DNA from: Pseudomonadota bacterium
Lineage (GTDB): Bacteria > Pseudomonadota > Alphaproteobacteria > Rhizobiales > Xanthobacteraceae
Direction: 5' to 3'
Assembly: GCA_023392205.1 (NCBI GenBank)
Contig: JAEVZN010000022.1
Coordinates: forward strand, 1 to 6,396
Length of the DNA: 6,396 bases
Shown here: positions 6,003 through 6,396 of the stretch, piece after piece
How positions within the stretch are numbered: position 1 is the first letter of the stretch
Layout of the letters: every line of letters starts with the position of its first letter
Program-made: the position numbers and the translations under genes
Notes under the pieces: generated by a model
Told to the model about the DNA's origin: nothing
Database searches by the model: none
The model's input: only the letters and a program-made list of their open reading frames with translations

Positions 6003-6017
6003 GTCGCGGCCTGCGAC
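6003..6017 (-). terminator. Hairpin directly after the DMT transporter stop
   Basis: Read on the minus strand, GTCGC and GCGAC form a perfect 5-bp stem around a 5-nt loop, starting at the base after the TAA of the transporter gene (6020-6018). GGTTTG follows, which gives only three Ts. It could act as a weak terminator between this gene and the DUF2865 gene; the stem is short. Confidence 0.3.
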
Positions 6018-6396
6018 TTATTGCGTCTTCTCGGGCAGGCCCTGATCGTCAGGCAGCGCAATGGTTTGCGAAGACGAGCGCGCTTCCGCGCGCAGGTTCC
6101 AGAGGATTCCCGCCAGGATGATGAAGGCCCCGACGAAAACCAGCGCATCGACCGATTCGTTGAAAAAAACCCATCCTACAATCGCGATCAGCGGCACGCG
6201 CAGGAAATCGAGCGGGATCACCACACTGGCATCGCCATAGCGGAAGGCTTTGGCCATGCAGAAATGTGCCGCCAGCCCGGAGGCGCCGACGCCGATCAGC
6301 GGCGCGATCTGCGAGGGTTCGATCTGCAGGAAAGCGGACGGATCGCTGCCGGCAAGGCCGATCGGAAACTGGATCAGGTTCATCCAGAAGACGATG
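6018..6396 (-). CDS. DMT/EamA-family transporter, C-terminal part (5' end outside window)
   Basis: The frame is open from the right edge (IVFW, then MNLIQFPIGL) to TAA at 6020-6018, about 125 residues, so the true start lies beyond the window and Met 6383 is internal. The visible part looks like the last four or so helices of the second EamA repeat of a ten-helix drug/metabolite transporter: IAPLIGVGASGLAAHFCMAKAF, then DASVVIPLDFLRVPLIAIVGWVFFNE with the Pro and Glu typical of the repeat, and ALVFVGAFIILAGILWNLRAE, followed by a polar cytoplasmic tail ending LPEKTQ. Such inner-membrane proteins export small metabolites or amino acids by exchange or proton coupling. The substrate cannot be told from this fragment. 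It lies 102 nt upstream of the DUF2865 gene on the same strand. Confidence 0.88.
   Translation of the reverse strand, partial: IVFWMNLIQFPIGLAGSDPSAFLQIEPSQIAPLIGVGASGLAAHFCMAKAFRYGDASVVIPLDFLRVPLIAIVGWVFFNESVDALVFVGAFIILAGILWNLRAEARSSSQTIALPDDQGLPEKTQ

Overview
The window reads as ordinary chromosomal DNA from a GC-rich alphaproteobacterium, most likely of the order Hyphomicrobiales (Rhizobiales). Codon third positions are strongly G/C, the DAHP synthase is the class II type, and the 4830-5915 gene carries a DUF2865-type domain, which I associate mainly with Rhizobiales. No tRNA, rRNA, insertion sequence, CRISPR array or phage gene is visible.

Layout. Positions 1-849 (+) hold the 3' part of an odd chimeric reading frame: an M81/MlrC-like metallopeptidase N-terminal region runs in frame into the C-terminal lobe of a family 3 solute-binding or glutamate-receptor-like protein. 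After a 107-nt gap with a good promoter candidate comes a complete class II DAHP synthase (957-2342, +), the first enzyme of the shikimate pathway. A gap of about 350 nt follows (2343-2691). It has no convincing gene, but it contains a 20-bp hairpin and a small AT-rich palindrome. Next are diacylglycerol kinase dgkA (2692-3051, +) and glutamine-dependent NAD+ synthetase nadE (3084-4829, +), 32 nt apart and probably co-transcribed. On the minus strand, converging on nadE with no base between the two stop codons, is a secreted cysteine-rich DUF2865 protein (4830-5915). Behind it, also on the minus strand, is the C-terminal end of a DMT/EamA-family membrane transporter (6018-6396), which runs off the window.

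How the genes relate. aroG, dgkA and nadE are housekeeping genes: aromatic biosynthesis, recycling of diacylglycerol in the inner membrane, and the last step of NAD synthesis. They do not form one pathway. I found no convincing new multi-gene system here. The most unusual item is the chimeric frame at the left edge, which looks like the scar of a deletion that joined two unrelated genes, or else an assembly error. Next in interest are the long hairpin in the aroG-dgkA gap and the hairpin that straddles both stop codons of the convergent nadE/DUF2865 pair.
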